NCBI GenBank assembly: GCA_037043015.1
Contig: CM073328.1
Span: 6,745,409-6,809,408 of the forward strand
Origin: Bryum argenteum
Lineage: Eukaryota > Streptophyta > Bryopsida > Bryales > Bryaceae
Direction of reading: 5' to 3'
DNA length: 64,000 bases
The notes below the pieces were generated by a model that saw only the letters and a program-made list of their open reading frames with translations, did no database searches and had not been told where the DNA came from. Shown one piece after another: positions 1 to 12,363 of the stretch (positions are counted from its first letter, which is position 1; the number at the start of each line of letters is the position of its first letter). The position numbers and the translations under genes were made by a program.

Positions 1-69
1 GAAGACCAGACTTTTTGCAAATTGAAGAGTTTCCCCATACCTTTCCAAAATGTCATTTCATGCTTCAAG

Positions 70-190
70 ATTCCTTATATTTATAGATAATGAGGGTCAA
101 AGTTTGAAAACACTATTTGAAAATCCAGATATTCCTTATATTTATAAATAATCAAGGTCAAAGTTTGAAAACACTATTTGAAAATCCAAA
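70..190. repeat. Two-copy tandem duplication, unit about 61 bp
   Basis: The segment starting attccttatatttat at 70 is repeated from 131 with few changes. Both copies continue through a shared stretch reading gtcaaagtttgaaaacact. Copy number is only two, so this is a local duplication and not a satellite. Confidence 0.8.
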
Positions 191-439
191 ACTACCCAAA
201 CCTTGGTATATGCTCATTTATTCTCAAATTGTGCCCAAAATCAATCAAATTGCAGTAACTTCAAGAATTCATTACAAATTGATTTTTTTTTTTTTTCCAA
301 AATTTTGTGTTGTAGTTTTGAACTAGGTTCTGAAGCATCTCTCACCACTTGGATTTTAATCCAAAAATTCTTGACATGTCATTTTTATCATCAAAGATTA
401 CCATTTGTATTTGAATTTGTACATACCTCGATGTGAAAA

Positions 440-691
440 ATCAAGCATTTCTATAGGTGTTTTAGGTCCCATAAGGGCAAAAAAATTGAATGTTATGATC
501 TTACAAATGGTAAAGATCCAAAAGTTGAAATTTAATATGGTATTAATGCAGGTAGTTATTTTGAAGATCTTACGGTTGGAAATCTCAATAAAATAAAGAA
601 TATTGAACTGTACCTCAACTTGCAAAAAGTGTTAAAAAAATTGTAGTTTTTGGGTTTTGAAGGCTCAACAACACGCATGGTCCTTTAGGGG
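440..691 (+). mobile_element. Degenerate piggyBac-family MITE relic
   Basis: The right end reads ctttagggg at 683-691 followed by tcaa, one base from the TTAA target of this family. The 60 bases before it (tgtagtttttgggttttg and following) match the reverse complement of the left end of the piggyBac element at 36399. The segment atcttacggttgg at 574-586 matches the internal tacggttgg segment of the intact MITEs at 45.9 and 46.5 kb. The left end is not clear. Confidence 0.5.
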
Positions 692-1638
692 TCAATATCA
701 TACAAAATCAAAGCGCTTTTTTTGAGTCAGCTTGACTAAGATAAAAATGAGTGCATATTTTTAGCATGGGCAGTACAGATCAATGAAGAGATTATTCGAA
801 TCATTTAAAATGAGAAGTCAATAGAAGTGGAACACATCAAGATCTTCATCACTCATAATTATGAGTCAACAATGCAGACTTTCTCATTCAAGATAAAATA
901 ATTTAGAGCTCTTGTTCAAAACTTATCAAAATTTAGTACTTATCACTACCATATAGTTTTGTAGGCTTCAATTATAAAATCTTGAACGTTTTTAAGTGTA
1001 CAACAACTTTTAGTTTTAGAACTTCTAAGTTTACATAGCTTCAACTACGATTCTAATACACATTGCAACAAAAAATCTTGATGGACATTCATTATTCCTA
1101 AATTATATAGTAAGGTCTTATTAAGCGACTTATCATAAGTTATGAAAGGTTCGTAACCACATGATGAAATACCTTTTCAACCTTCAAAGGTATTGCATCT
1201 TTCTAATACTCTTTCTTAACAATAGCTATGTATCAACAACTTTTAAGAAACGTTTGATTCTTTTAATGAAAATAAATCATGGAACTTAAGAATGATAGTT
1301 CCATTCCCATGGAAAATGTAACACCAATAATTTCTTGTATATACAATATTGAGTTTTCTCTCAAACCGAGATTATTAACATCTTACCAATGTCATCACCA
1401 TTTCTACAATTTGTGCATATCATATTAGAAGTTATATACTGATGTAGAAAACTTCCTCTTATAACTTATGAATTTTGAGCTCTATTTTCAATTCTAGGTT
1501 CATCTCTTAATATTTGGAAGATTAGGTATTCACAATAAAGCAGCTTAAAACTAAAAATCACTTAGCTTTAAGCAATGTAAGATTGATCCAAGTATAATCT
1601 ATGTCAAGTCATAAGTGTAAGCGTTTTTGATTGATCAA

Positions 1639-3138
1639 ATGAAAAAATCAAAGCCACTAATTAATATGCACGGAAAATCCTCAAATAATATACATTGGTC
1701 AAAATATGACGTAACTTGGAACAAACTTATAAGGACAAGCAAATACAAATCTCGGCCGAATACCAGTGGAACACACATAGGTCCCTTTATTCATGTTCAT
1801 GGCAGAAAACATGATTTTAAAAATTATATGCTAATCCCTACCAAAAGCAATTCACTAAAAAATGGTCAATTCTTAAAGAAAGATTGCATTATTTGTTTAT
1901 TGTGTTTGAAATCTGGACATTTTGCTCATGAATGTCCAGATTATAACCCCAAAGCATGTCAATCAGTAAGTGAAGAAACTTCTTCAAATATATTGCCATC
2001 AAATGTGAGTAATACAAGTGTTATGTTTCATAATACTAATGAAGATGATTTGAGTTTAGATCATGAACTTGAAACAAAATCAATGCCGATTGTACTATTG
2101 AAGAAATCGTCAACACCAAGAAATCAAACAGTAGGTAAAGAAGTTCCAACTTCACTTTCAACTATAGATTTTGTCAACATATATCATCTCAAAGAACCCA
2201 TATTATTTAACAAGGATCCTATGTTTTTCAATAAGAAAAATCATAAGACGTATCAGTGTAGTACCAATTATGACTACTTGTTAGAAGCCGAGCGTGCACT
2301 TCATGAAATAGCCCACTTTAAAAAACATGACACCATTGATTCCAAATCAAACTATGTCTGTAGTGACTATGAACATCCTTTACGCCCATGTTCATTTGAA
2401 CATTTGTACACTAATTCCAACCAAGAAATACTAAAACCTTGTAAAATAGTACAAACTTGTGCTCAAATGAGTTTTCGGATAAAAGGATGCCCACAATTTT
2501 GTCAAAATGCTCACTTACAATCAAATGAAACTAATCAATGTGAAGAACATCAATCATTAGTACAAGGTATCAATCAAATAGACAACAATACAAGTAATGA
2601 TGATGAAGCATTCAAAAACAACATTATACATAAATATAATCACAAGGTTCTAGAGGTAGACTACAATCAACTATTAAATTCAAAAAGTAAAGATTTTAGA
2701 CCAATAATCAACCTTTGTGAGTATGAACAATCTGTTGCTTTGGTTTGTGGGAAGATAAATGGAGTTGAAACTACAATGTTATTAGATACAGGCTCTTCAA
2801 TTTCAGCAATCACTGAGGATTTTGCACAACAATTGAAACTTGCATCTTGGTATACAAATGATGTTTTAGTGGTCACATTAGCAAATACTCGTGTAGAAAA
2901 GTACCGTGAACGTAAATGTGTTGTTAACCTTGAAATTAGTGATTTTAAATCTTGTGAAGAATTTGATGTATTACCTGGACAAATTTACAATGTGACACTT
3001 GGAAAAAATTGGCTGAAGGCACATATGGCTATATGTGATTATGGACTTGATATCTTAAGGTTACCTAATTCACGTCCAATAAGAATGGGATTCCCTACAC
3101 CTACAAGGTTGAAGAGTGCCTTAAAGAAAAAATTGTGA
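1639..3138 (+). CDS. Retrotransposon gag-protease polyprotein fragment
   Basis: An open frame of 499 codons from the first ATG; the frame stays open four codons upstream without another ATG. It carries a CCHC zinc knuckle (Cys86, Cys89, His94, Cys99; spacing C-x2-C-x4-H-x4-C) followed by a Ser/Asn-rich linker and an aspartic protease active site, LLDTGSSISAI, with the catalytic Asp near residue 383. This order is typical of the Gag-Pro part of Ty3/gypsy-type LTR retrotransposons, where Gag packages RNA and the protease matures the polyprotein. No reverse transcriptase, RNase H or integrase frame follows in the 1.5 kb downstream, and no flanking LTRs were found. It is either a truncated element or a retained gag-protease gene. 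Codon use is AT-rich like its surroundings and unlike the host genes. Confidence 0.8.
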   Translation: MKKSKPLINMHGKSSNNIHWSKYDVTWNKLIRTSKYKSRPNTSGTHIGPFIHVHGRKHDFKNYMLIPTKSNSLKNGQFLKKDCIICLLCLKSGHFAHECPDYNPKACQSVSEETSSNILPSNVSNTSVMFHNTNEDDLSLDHELETKSMPIVLLKKSSTPRNQTVGKEVPTSLSTIDFVNIYHLKEPILFNKDPMFFNKKNHKTYQCSTNYDYLLEAERALHEIAHFKKHDTIDSKSNYVCSDYEHPLRPCSFEHLYTNSNQEILKPCKIVQTCAQMSFRIKGCPQFCQNAHLQSNETNQCEEHQSLVQGINQIDNNTSNDDEAFKNNIIHKYNHKVLEVDYNQLLNSKSKDFRPIINLCEYEQSVALVCGKINGVETTMLLDTGSSISAITEDFAQQLKLASWYTNDVLVVTLANTRVEKYRERKCVVNLEISDFKSCEEFDVLPGQIYNVTLGKNWLKAHMAICDYGLDILRLPNSRPIRMGFPTPTRLKSALKKKL

Positions 3139-4690
3139 TTTGTAGTATTTTACATTTAATTCATAATCCTTCGCTTCTGCCTTTCAACGTTTTAGCGGAG
3201 ATTGGCTTGCCAACCTTGAAAGGAGTGGCGATTTTCATACCGTGAAGGAAAATATGAACATTTCTTGAATTTTGAATGTTATTTGATTTTTACTCACAAT
3301 CTAACGATGACATACAATGTGGATGTAGGGACATGGATTAGTTGAATTGCAACACTTACTAATATAGATGTGCAAAATGACACAAAAACACTGCGTGAAG
3401 TTATTGATTACATATGGAAATGGAGTAAATAAAATAAATGAGTGTAAAAACTTCAAACAAACATAATCATTTAAAAAAAAAATTGAGTGTATTTTTAGTT
3501 GGCATAAGAAAACTCACACTTGCATATATTCTAATTCATTGAAGTTTTCTCGTTAGTTACTTCCTTATGAGGTTTTCAATAATTTATGAGCATATTAGTT
3601 TACACGCTCAATAATTCATACTTAAATTCTTTTATTGAATTATTTCGGTGGTTAAATAAATATGTGAACAATGAGGCTTGTATAAGATTGAACAATATCT
3701 CAAATGCGGAGTTTTTGAGCATCTTGATTTAAACATTTTCCATTGTTTTGAGACTCAAAATGTCTTAACCTCTAAAACTCCTTAAAACTCAAAATGGCTT
3801 TTTGCTGTTTCTTGCAACCTAGATGAAGTGTCTAACTTTCATATTACAAACTATAAAATTGTGCAGAGTTCCGTATTTTACAAGGTGTGTGTTCAAAAAT
3901 TTGCAAAGCCATATTCCAACTTTAAATTTTTTTAACGCATATACTTGTTTTCAAGCTCAAATGGGGCAAATCATTATTGATATATATATTTTTTTTTAAT
4001 TTCAAAAAAATTCTTTGGTGTTTTTTTTATTTTTAGAAATGTGTTTATAAAAATACTTTTATCCAACTTTCAAAACATCTTCGCTGAAATTTTACTATCT
4101 TGACAAGGGCATCCCCCAAAAATTTCACAAGCAATCTTCATAAAGTCCAAAAAAACTTGGGAGACAAACTTTGGCAGATATTACTACTCAAAAGTTGCAA
4201 ATGAAATATCAAGACATTATTACGAACTCCCTCAATTCCGAACCTCACAAAATTTCGAGCCTCCCTCAACTCCGAGCCTCCCACAATTCCGAACCTCTCT
4301 CAACTCCGAGCCTCCCACAATTCCGAACCTCTCTCGACTCCGAGCCTCCTACAATTCCGAACCTCCAACATTCCGAGCCTCCTCAAGCAAGCCGGTGAAT
4401 GACAGAATTCTGTTCACACAGCGAGCACATTATCGTCCTTGCGAGGTTCATGTTTCTGCAGCAGCCATCAAAGTCCACCAGAACGATCAAAAACGATCGA
4501 GAATCGCAACACATCGTACCACCAATGCCATCAGTCCCGCTCAAGCGCAAATTTTCATGTAAAAAATGGTGCATTAACTTCAGTGGAAGTATCATCGTTT
4601 GAGGAGCTTATGGATTGGGAAGAGTTTGAGCTGGCTGAACAAAAGTAGAAGCATCATCACAGCCAGGAATTTGATAGTGCAGTCAGGTTC
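3139..4690. other. Intergenic sequence between retroelement ORF and topoisomerase gene
   Basis: AT-rich to about 4.15 kb with no coding signal, then more GC-balanced. The stretch from about 4390 to 4690 is probably the promoter and 5' UTR of the topoisomerase gene. The short ORFs there have no recognisable motif. The segment near 3763-3830 faintly resembles a piggyBac MITE end (ttaacctctaaa, then aaaatggctttttg), but I could not find a partner end. Confidence 0.5.
4218..4385. repeat. Degenerate short tandem repeat, period about 17 bp / 34 bp
   Basis: Alternating blocks of the type aattccgaacctc and aactccgagcctcc repeat about eight to nine times. The period is near 17 bp with a higher-order 34-bp pair. 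It lies just upstream of the presumed topoisomerase 5' UTR. Confidence 0.75.
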
Positions 4691-7600
4691 ATGAGTTGGG
4701 TGCTGCGCTTGGCGAGACCATCCACCATGGCTGCTGCTGCTATCACTCGCATGCCATTGTTGGAGCTCTGCCATGCTGCACCCAATGCTACTACTGCTTC
4801 TAGAGGCCGCTGGGTAATCTTCCTCGAGAGCAGAGCGCTCCGGAACGCCGTACCGCAGGTCTGTCATTGCTCACATTGCCGATAAATTGTCGATTTCCTG
4901 GGTTGAAGGGTTTAGGGTTTATGGGAATTCGATACTTTTGGTTGTGTAATAGGTTTCTCAATTGTGTCCTTCACAGTACTGAAAGAATGGCATTGGCCTC
5001 TAGTAGAATTTTGGTGGTTGAAAGGGTGTCGGGTTTATGAATTCGAAGCTGAGATCGTGCAAAGGAGTTTTAGGGTTTAGGCGCTTTTGATAGCGTTGTC
5101 GATGAATTAGGTTGTGTAGTGGTTTTTCAGTTGCTCCACTTGAAAAATGGGAAGAATGAGATTGGTCTCTGGTGGTTGAAAGGGTTGAGGGTTTATGATG
5201 TTGAAGCTGAGCAGAGGCAATGGCTGGTTAAGTGCTGATACTAGTAGATTTTAAGCTGTAGCTTTATCAAACAATCAGGGTTTCTTCAGTTGTTCCATTC
5301 GAAAAATCGAAAGGATGGTATTGGTCTTCGACGGGGTTCTAGTAGCTGAGAGCATTTAGGGTTTATGATTTTGAAACTGAGCAGAAGGAATGGCTGGTGA
5401 TGAATTGATACCGATAGGGTTTAGTCTTTAGCTTTGTCAATGGATGAGGGTGTGTAGTGGTTTCTTTAGTTGTACCAATCGAAGAAATTGTAGAAGAGTA
5501 CTGGTTTAGTAGTTGAGAGGGTACATGGTTTATAATTTTTGAAGCTCTGGCTGGTGGATAGCTGATTCCTGTGTTAATTTGAGTTTAGCAATTGTGTGTA
5601 TTGAAATTCTTCGTTTTTAGATTCGAGGTGAATGCTGATTTCGGTTGGAAGGGTTTAGGGTTTAAGGGCAACCCGACACTTAAGCACAACATCACCAGAG
5701 CGGGGATTCGGAAACGGAAACGCGGAGTACAAGAAGAGAAAAGCCAGAATAGATTACTACATAGGACGAGCAGCAAAAGCCGAAGCATCACAAGTCGTGG
5801 TGGAACCTGCATCATCATCATCACACAATGAAGCGGAGGAGTTCGCGATACTGGACAGATTTGACTCTTTGTCAATACGTTCTTCCTCTTCCTCGCAATC
5901 TGTGGTGGTGGTGGAGTCACCGAGCAAGGCGAAGACTATTACGAAGTACCTCGGCAGTGGCTTCACTGTCTTGCCTAGCTACGGCCATGTCCGGGATCTT
6001 GCTCCTCGCGCTGGCTCTGTTCGCCCTGATGATGATTTTAACATGCTCTGGGAAGTCCCGGGGACTGCGAGACCCCATATCAATGCGATTAAAGCTGCTC
6101 TCAAAGGGTATGTGCCTCCTCTCCTCTTTTGTGGATTCATCAAACTAGGTGCTTCAGAGCTTATCTGGGGCTGTGTAACCTCTGTGAAGCTATCTTATAT
6201 AGCAACTGAGGTTGTTTGGACCTCGATTGCGTGTACCATTTTGCGTGTGGAGTGCAAGTGATTGTGCTTTTCATGTGCTAAAGCTCAACCATTCAGCTAC
6301 TCTATCTTGTCATACCCTATATAATCTAGAGTAGTTTCCATCCCCTTGGGCACTTCGTACTTCAAAATCGACCATCTTTCATTCCTCCTTTTCAATTGTG
6401 CCGAGCAAAGCACAATTGAGTAAGCGCTAAGCATCGGTACCGAGGTTTTTGCCACAATGTCTTATGCATTGTATTTGGAGCCAATAAATGCACACAGTGT
6501 ATAATTGTAGTCACATGTTGTGTAACTGTACTCACCCTTCGCTTACAAATTAGAAGATTCAAGCATTCCCCAACGTAGGATGATTTCATCTTTGACTCTA
6601 GTGCAGATCTTTTACACTTTGAGATATTGAAGAGTACTTTTATCATCTGTGTCCAAATGAAACGTTCATTAATCTAGGTACGTGCAGATTCCTCTGTTTG
6701 AGCATGGGTTATGGGGGCTGTAGGGCGCAGGTACTCGTTCTCGCATCCGATCCAGACAGGGAAGGCGAGGCAATAGCCTGGCACGTACTCGAGATGCTAA
6801 CAAACGAAGGCGCCTTAAAACGCGACGTGGAAGTGAAGAGGGTCGTCTTCCACGAGATAACGAAGACAGCAGTGATCCGAGCAATGGAATCAGCTCGAGA
6901 CGTAAGCGAAGAATTAGTAAACGCATACTTAGCGCGTCGAGCACTCGACTATCTGATCGGATTCAGCCTCTCCCCAGTTCTATGGCGCAAGCTCCCCGGT
7001 AGCAAATCCGCAGGAAGAGTACAATCGGCTGCTCTTCGACTCATTTGTGACCGAGAACAGGAGATCGAAGCCTTTAAAACTCGGGAGTACTGGAGCGTCG
7101 AAGCAAAACTGGCAAGAGAGGGCGCTACTATTGCTGCTCGTATGACTCACTTGAATGGTGAAAAACTGAACCAATTCTCCCTTGGGAATGAAGCCGATGC
7201 TGGCTCTGCTTCGGAGAAAGTAGCTCAAGCGAAGCTTCGTGTTGGAAGTGTGAAGAAACGGTCTGTGAGACGGAATCCTCTTGCTCCTTATATTACGTCC
7301 ACTTTGCAGCAGGACGCTTCCTCTAAGCTCGGCTTTGGCGCTACTCGTACTATGTCGGTAAGTCTTTCACCGTCTCTTTTCTCTTAGTAATGTTGGTGCA
7401 GTGCGATGCTTGAGTGAACTACATTGCATGTGCAGATAGCGCAACAGCTATACGAAGGAGTGAAACTTAACAGTGACGAGCAAACAGGGCTTATTACATA
7501 CATGCGGACTGATGGCCTTCAGGTTCGTCGTGTTCCAAGGCCTCTCTATACGAAGAGTCTATCGGAGTTTCATATTAGTCGTGCTTGTTGTTCTGCGACA

Positions 7601-10600
7601 TGATATCAATTTGGGTTTTTATACCAGATAGCGCCAGAGGCTTTGGAGAGCATCAGGTCGCTGGCTGTCAAGAGGTATTGAACACTCGTTTGTAAAAAGT
7701 ACACCTTCTGGATCTCTTTTTGTCACGTATTGTTCTGGTTGATCATCATTGCGCCGTAGCGAATGTCGACTTCAACTTAATGTTCATGTATGCATTTGTC
7801 ATTTCTTATCGAAGTCAACTATAACTCAAATTACAGTTTCCATTTGTACGCTGCATAAACATAAAGAGCGAAGGTTCCCAAACCCTGTCATTTGGCATTT
7901 AAGCATTTATGGTACCCACTCTTGCATTCAACCTTTGTTTGTAATATGTATAAATCCTAAGCTCTTTTCACACTGAGCATAGCTAGACTGGAAGCGTGGT
8001 GTGGGTTTTTTGAGTCTGATTATAGACATGTTTATGTTCCAGGTACGGTGCAAGCTTCGTTCCTGCTGAAAAACGTGTCTATGTATCCAAAGTGAAGAAT
8101 GCACAGGAAGCTCATGAGGCTATTCGACCAACAGACATTTCTCGCCTACCATGTAAGCTTGCCCTCTGTATGCACATTCATCGATCACTTGCCATTTAGA
8201 GTTACTGAGAGTCCTGAAGTTGAATCAGTGAGCACTTGTCTTTTTAACTTTCATCTTTTGAGAAGAAAACGAATGCACTGTGATTGCAGCATCCGTAGCC
8301 AACGTCTTGGAGGACGATGCCTTGCAACTGTACACTCTTATATGGGCTCGTACTATGGCGTGCCAGATGGAATCTGCCGTTTCTAACCAGGTCTGGATCA
8401 AAATCAATCTTATTGCTTGAGATATTGGATCAAATTCTCTTGCTTTAGTGCGGCTGTTCTTCGCTTTCTTTAAAAACTTATGGTTATCTACTTGCATAGT
8501 GTTTTCCCAAGTGTTTGCGTACTAAAAAGCACGCGAAACTGACTAATTTTGCAGGTTTCTGTGGACGTTGAGGATGAGCTGAAAAGCGTGCAGTTACGAG
8601 CCAGCGGCTCCGCAGTTTCTTTTCCAGGCTTTCTTGCTGTTTATGAGGACGTGAAAGCGCTCGGTAAAGTTGCAGAAAAGCTTCGAGATGATGACAAAGA
8701 TGACGTTATGGGAGATTTGAATAAACTCAAGGTAGGTTTTTCTTTTGCCGACTACTCTCATACCCCTTTCATAGGTAGGTTGAAGCCACTATTTTATGAA
8801 GCCATGGTGATTAATTGGGTTTCGTATAGGCAGGAGATTCACTACTGCTTTCAGAGGTCCGACCCATTCAACACTATACAGAGCCGCCACCTCGATTTTC
8901 GGAGGGTACTTTAGTAAGTGCGCCCCTTCTTACAATGTTATGGTTTGTGTTTATATATAAGCCAAAGTTACAGTAGGGTCTAGGATTTATGGTTTCTAAC
9001 CGAGGCATATGCAGGTTAAGCATCTGGAAGAGCTAGGCATCGGTCGTCCTTCAACATACGCTCCTACTCTACGTACTTTGCAGGTACAATAGTTTTAAGG
9101 CCCCTTTTAGTTACATACTGAAATAGTTCACCTCGGTTAAGTTGAGCTAAAATCTCATGTAAAAGCTTGTGCTCAATATAAAGTAGCTTGTGCTCTAGTT
9201 TTGCGCTTTCCATAAAGTGTGTTGCTATTCATTGCTAAGCATATTCTGCTGTGGTTGCAGTTGAGGAATTATGTGAAGATAGATAAGCGCCGGATCGTTC
9301 CTGAAACACGAGGAAGAATGGTACTCCATCCATTTCAATAAGAAACGTCAAAATTGTCTGTAAAGTTCATACATTAGTTTATCGCTAGGGTGATGATTCA
9401 TCAGCCTGCTGGTTCTTACTATGATGAACAAGCAGGTGGAAGCAGTGGAAATGATTACATCACTAGAGTTTATGTGCAAGTAATAGGTACACCATTTTGG
9501 GTACTTTTTGATATTGTGAATTTTGTAGCTACAGTAGGTACTTGATTTTTAAGGGGTAAGCTTTTGTTTTACTTTCGGGTTGATAGCTTTCTTAGTTGTA
9601 CAGGTCTCTGCCTTTCTAATCCATTACTTTCCGGACTTCGCCGACTTTGCTTTTACTGCAAATATTGAGAGCCAGGTACACCCATCAGTCCCATTACTTT
9701 TCTTTAACTTGAAGCTCATGAGTAAACATGCTATCAGTCTGTTCATTACTTAACGAAATGCAACATCATTTCCCAAGGCGAAGTCTGTCCTTGTAAATTC
9801 CTTGTAGTTTATTAGAGTTCGATCGATCATCTTAACTCGATTGAAGATGGTATGTGAAGAGGGTATCAGTCTCTTCATTAATTAGAGTGGAGAGCTTACA
9901 AACTGATATGGTCCTTGTGTGCAACAGCTTGACGAAGTGTCAGCAGGGGAGGCAGATTGGAAGAAGGTGTTGGGCAGTTTCTGGCCTGGATTTCATGGAA
10001 GTGTTACGGATGCCATGAAGGTCCCAGTCGATAAGGTACAGCTCGTACACTACTTCCTTCCACAGACTCCGAGCTTTATTCATTAACTTTGCTTTCATAT
10101 GTGAAGGTGGTTGCGATGCTTGAAGAGGCGCTTGCTAAACAGTTCTCTCCAATGAGAAGCTTAGAATCTGGCGACAGGGTTTGCCCAAGGTAAGCCTCCA
10201 TTTGCATTCATACTGGTTCCAAAACATGTTAAGCTACACATTTTAGTCGGTTTGGGGCCTTGTATATGATCATCATTCATATGTATCCTCAAGCAAGCCT
10301 ATACGAGAACATACTTGTTTTTTCTGACAATCAACTGGAAATGTATCAGTTGCAAGGAAGGCAAGGTGTCGTTAAAACTGAGTCGGTTTGGAGCTGGCTA
10401 CTTCTTTGGATGTAATCGTCATCCCGACTGTACGTAAGTGATTCTACAAACACCGAAAGCAAACTTTCATTATATATTTTTTCTTAGCTGACTGTTAATG
10501 TTTCTCGTACAGCTTTATAGCTAACATGGAGCCTGGAGAACAAGAGGAGTCTAGTGATGAGGACGATTCTGAAGTAGCAGGCTCACAGTGGTCTGCTTTT

Positions 10601-12363
10601 GTGCGTCCTCCGAAGATTCTTGGTGTAGACCCAGCTACTCAACTGCAGGTATTCATTTTCTGTTAACATTCAACTAGAAAACCTCAAGTAGTAACCAATT
10701 TGAGTATCTATCTTTTTTGATTCTTTTTAATAGCTTACAACTGTAATATTGTGTATATAGGTTGTGGAAAGACTTATCAATGTGTTGTTTAGGTGGCTAT
10801 GAGGGTTGGGCCTTATGGATCGTACGTGCAACTTGGAGAAGCTTCCAGAAAACAGAAGCCTCGTCGAACTACAGTACCCAAGGTACCATTTCGAATTGTC
10901 TAACCATAGTTTTCATCAATCTCAGTTTATAATGTATATTTGAGGACATTTTTTAAATTATTTACTTTTACAGGGCGTCAAACCAGAGGATGTTACTTTA
11001 GAAATGGCGTTGGAGTATTTGACTTACCCCCGTGAACTGGTAAGTTGTTTACATCAAAGATGAAGCTTATGATGATTGCTGAATTTATTTACATTTGAGT
11101 TAAAATGATGAAACATGAGCTACTTGTAAATTTTGTAAAACTTATTATATATACTTCCACCATCCATTACAATTGAGCAGATTCTTTTCGTTTCCTTCAG
11201 GTATACTTAGAATGTGAATTTTATTCTTTTGTCCATTTGCGTCTTAATATGCTTGTGAACTTGCGGCCATAGTTTTGGCAACAGCATCATGTAGATGTTG
11301 CATTGGTTATTCTCGACTGTCCATTTTAAGATTGTGATGTGTGCTTTGCAATTTTTGGCAGGGAAAGCACCCACTTGAAGGGTCACCAATTTTGATCAGC
11401 ATTGGAAAGTTCGGATTCTTTTTACGACACCGAGCGATCATTGCTTCCGTTCCACAAGTAAGCTCCGACACCATCCTACCCTTTCCAAAAAGCTTAGTGA
11501 TTTCGTACTGAGTCTATGCATTTGCAGGGTCTTAAAGTGGAAGACTTGACAATCGACAAAGCAGTGGAAATACTGAAAGGGAAGCATGTGTCACGACGAG
11601 GACGAAAACCCCGAGCAGAAACGACGAAGACTGAATCGGGCAGTGAAGATGAAGGCTCAGTGACTTCAGAGGAGCAGCAATTGAGTCCTGGGGAGAAGCC
11701 GAAGCGGAAGTACACGAAGAAGTCGAAACAGGACGCCGAGGTCTCGGTCAAAGAGCCTGAGGTTGTTGTTCCGAAACGAGGCAGGGGGCGTCCCAGAAAA
11801 CATCCTTTGGCTACTCCTGCTGCCGAAGTGCTCCCTATCGCCCAGGTTCTCATCCTTATCCTTACACCCCTCCTAAACCCTAAACCCCAAAAGTACAAAT
11901 TAGTACGTTTCTTTTCTTAAGATGACGGACATGGAGGTATCTTCATGCTACTGTACATAGGTAGAGTAGTGTTGGACCACCATCAAGTTGAAAATGCTCT
12001 CAGTTTTTACTCTTGAAAATAGAAATTGCTTAAGAGCTACTTCAATACTGAAAGATTCCCATATAGAGGGTAAAAATATTGATCAACAACAGGGAAACTT
12101 ACAATATGTTTCTGTAAAATAGTGTATTTAACAGTAATCTACCTAATTAGTGTAGTGCCTTCGATTCTCAGTTAAGCTAACGGAGATGCTGTTGAAGTAG
12201 CGGTAGTCCAATGTGTCCTGGCATCCACTCGTTTCGACATTATCATTATTATTGAACCAGTATTTTGATTGTTGATTTGAAACTTCCATTATTGATTGTG
12301 TTCATACAGTCTCATCAGAGATGGTGATTTGATATTGACATGGTTATTTCGCAGGGCGAGTAG
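4691..12363 (+). CDS. DNA topoisomerase I, bacterial (type IA) class, predicted organellar
   Basis: Relaxes negatively supercoiled DNA by single-strand passage. Exons as read: 4691-4858, 5701-6107, 6724-7357, 7436-7522, 7628-7674, 8043-8152, 8290-8390, 8555-8731, 8830-8913, 9015-9083, 9261-9320, 9604-9675, 9928-10035, 10107-10189, 10350-10433, 10513-10648, 10793-10882, 10974-11039, 11362-11457, 11528-11845, 12355-12363. All phases close to 1001 codons plus stop. The Toprim domain has VVVVESPSKAKTI (Glu128) and DPDREGE (201-207). The catalytic tyrosine is Tyr425 in LITYMRTDG. GIGRPSTYA is at 613-621. A C-terminal zinc ribbon uses Cys734, 737, 757 and 763, followed by Toprim C-terminal repeats and an AT-hook-like KRGRGRPRKHP (976-986). 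The Arg/Ala-rich first exon looks like a plastid or mitochondrial targeting peptide. Exon 1 and the exon 2 acceptor are the least certain parts. The last exon encodes only Gly-Glu-stop. Confidence 0.92.
4859..5700 (+). repeat. Intron 1 of the topoisomerase gene, built of degenerate repeats
   Basis: The 842-bp intron contains about four diverged copies of a unit of roughly 150-180 bp, near 4920, 5090, 5275 and 5455. Each copy has a ggttgaaagggtt-type block, a gggtttatg block and gaagctgagcag. Telobox-like tttagggttta motifs recur, which are common in 5' regions of plant housekeeping genes. Donor GTCTGT and acceptor ccagag are inferred from phase. Confidence 0.6.

Larger units (their letters stand above)
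1..1638. other. AT-rich intergenic sequence
   Basis: No convincing gene. Short ORFs here are AT-rich and lack recognisable motifs. It holds a two-copy tandem duplication at 70-190 and a relic of a piggyBac-type end at about 440-691, listed separately. The rest may be the 5' part of the degraded retroelement whose gag-protease ORF follows, but I could not find an LTR or primer-binding site. Confidence 0.5.

Noticed and set aside
3763..3830. Another piggyBac MITE start (ttaacctctaaaactcc)
   Set aside because: Only one weak end was found, with no matching right end or TTAA partner.
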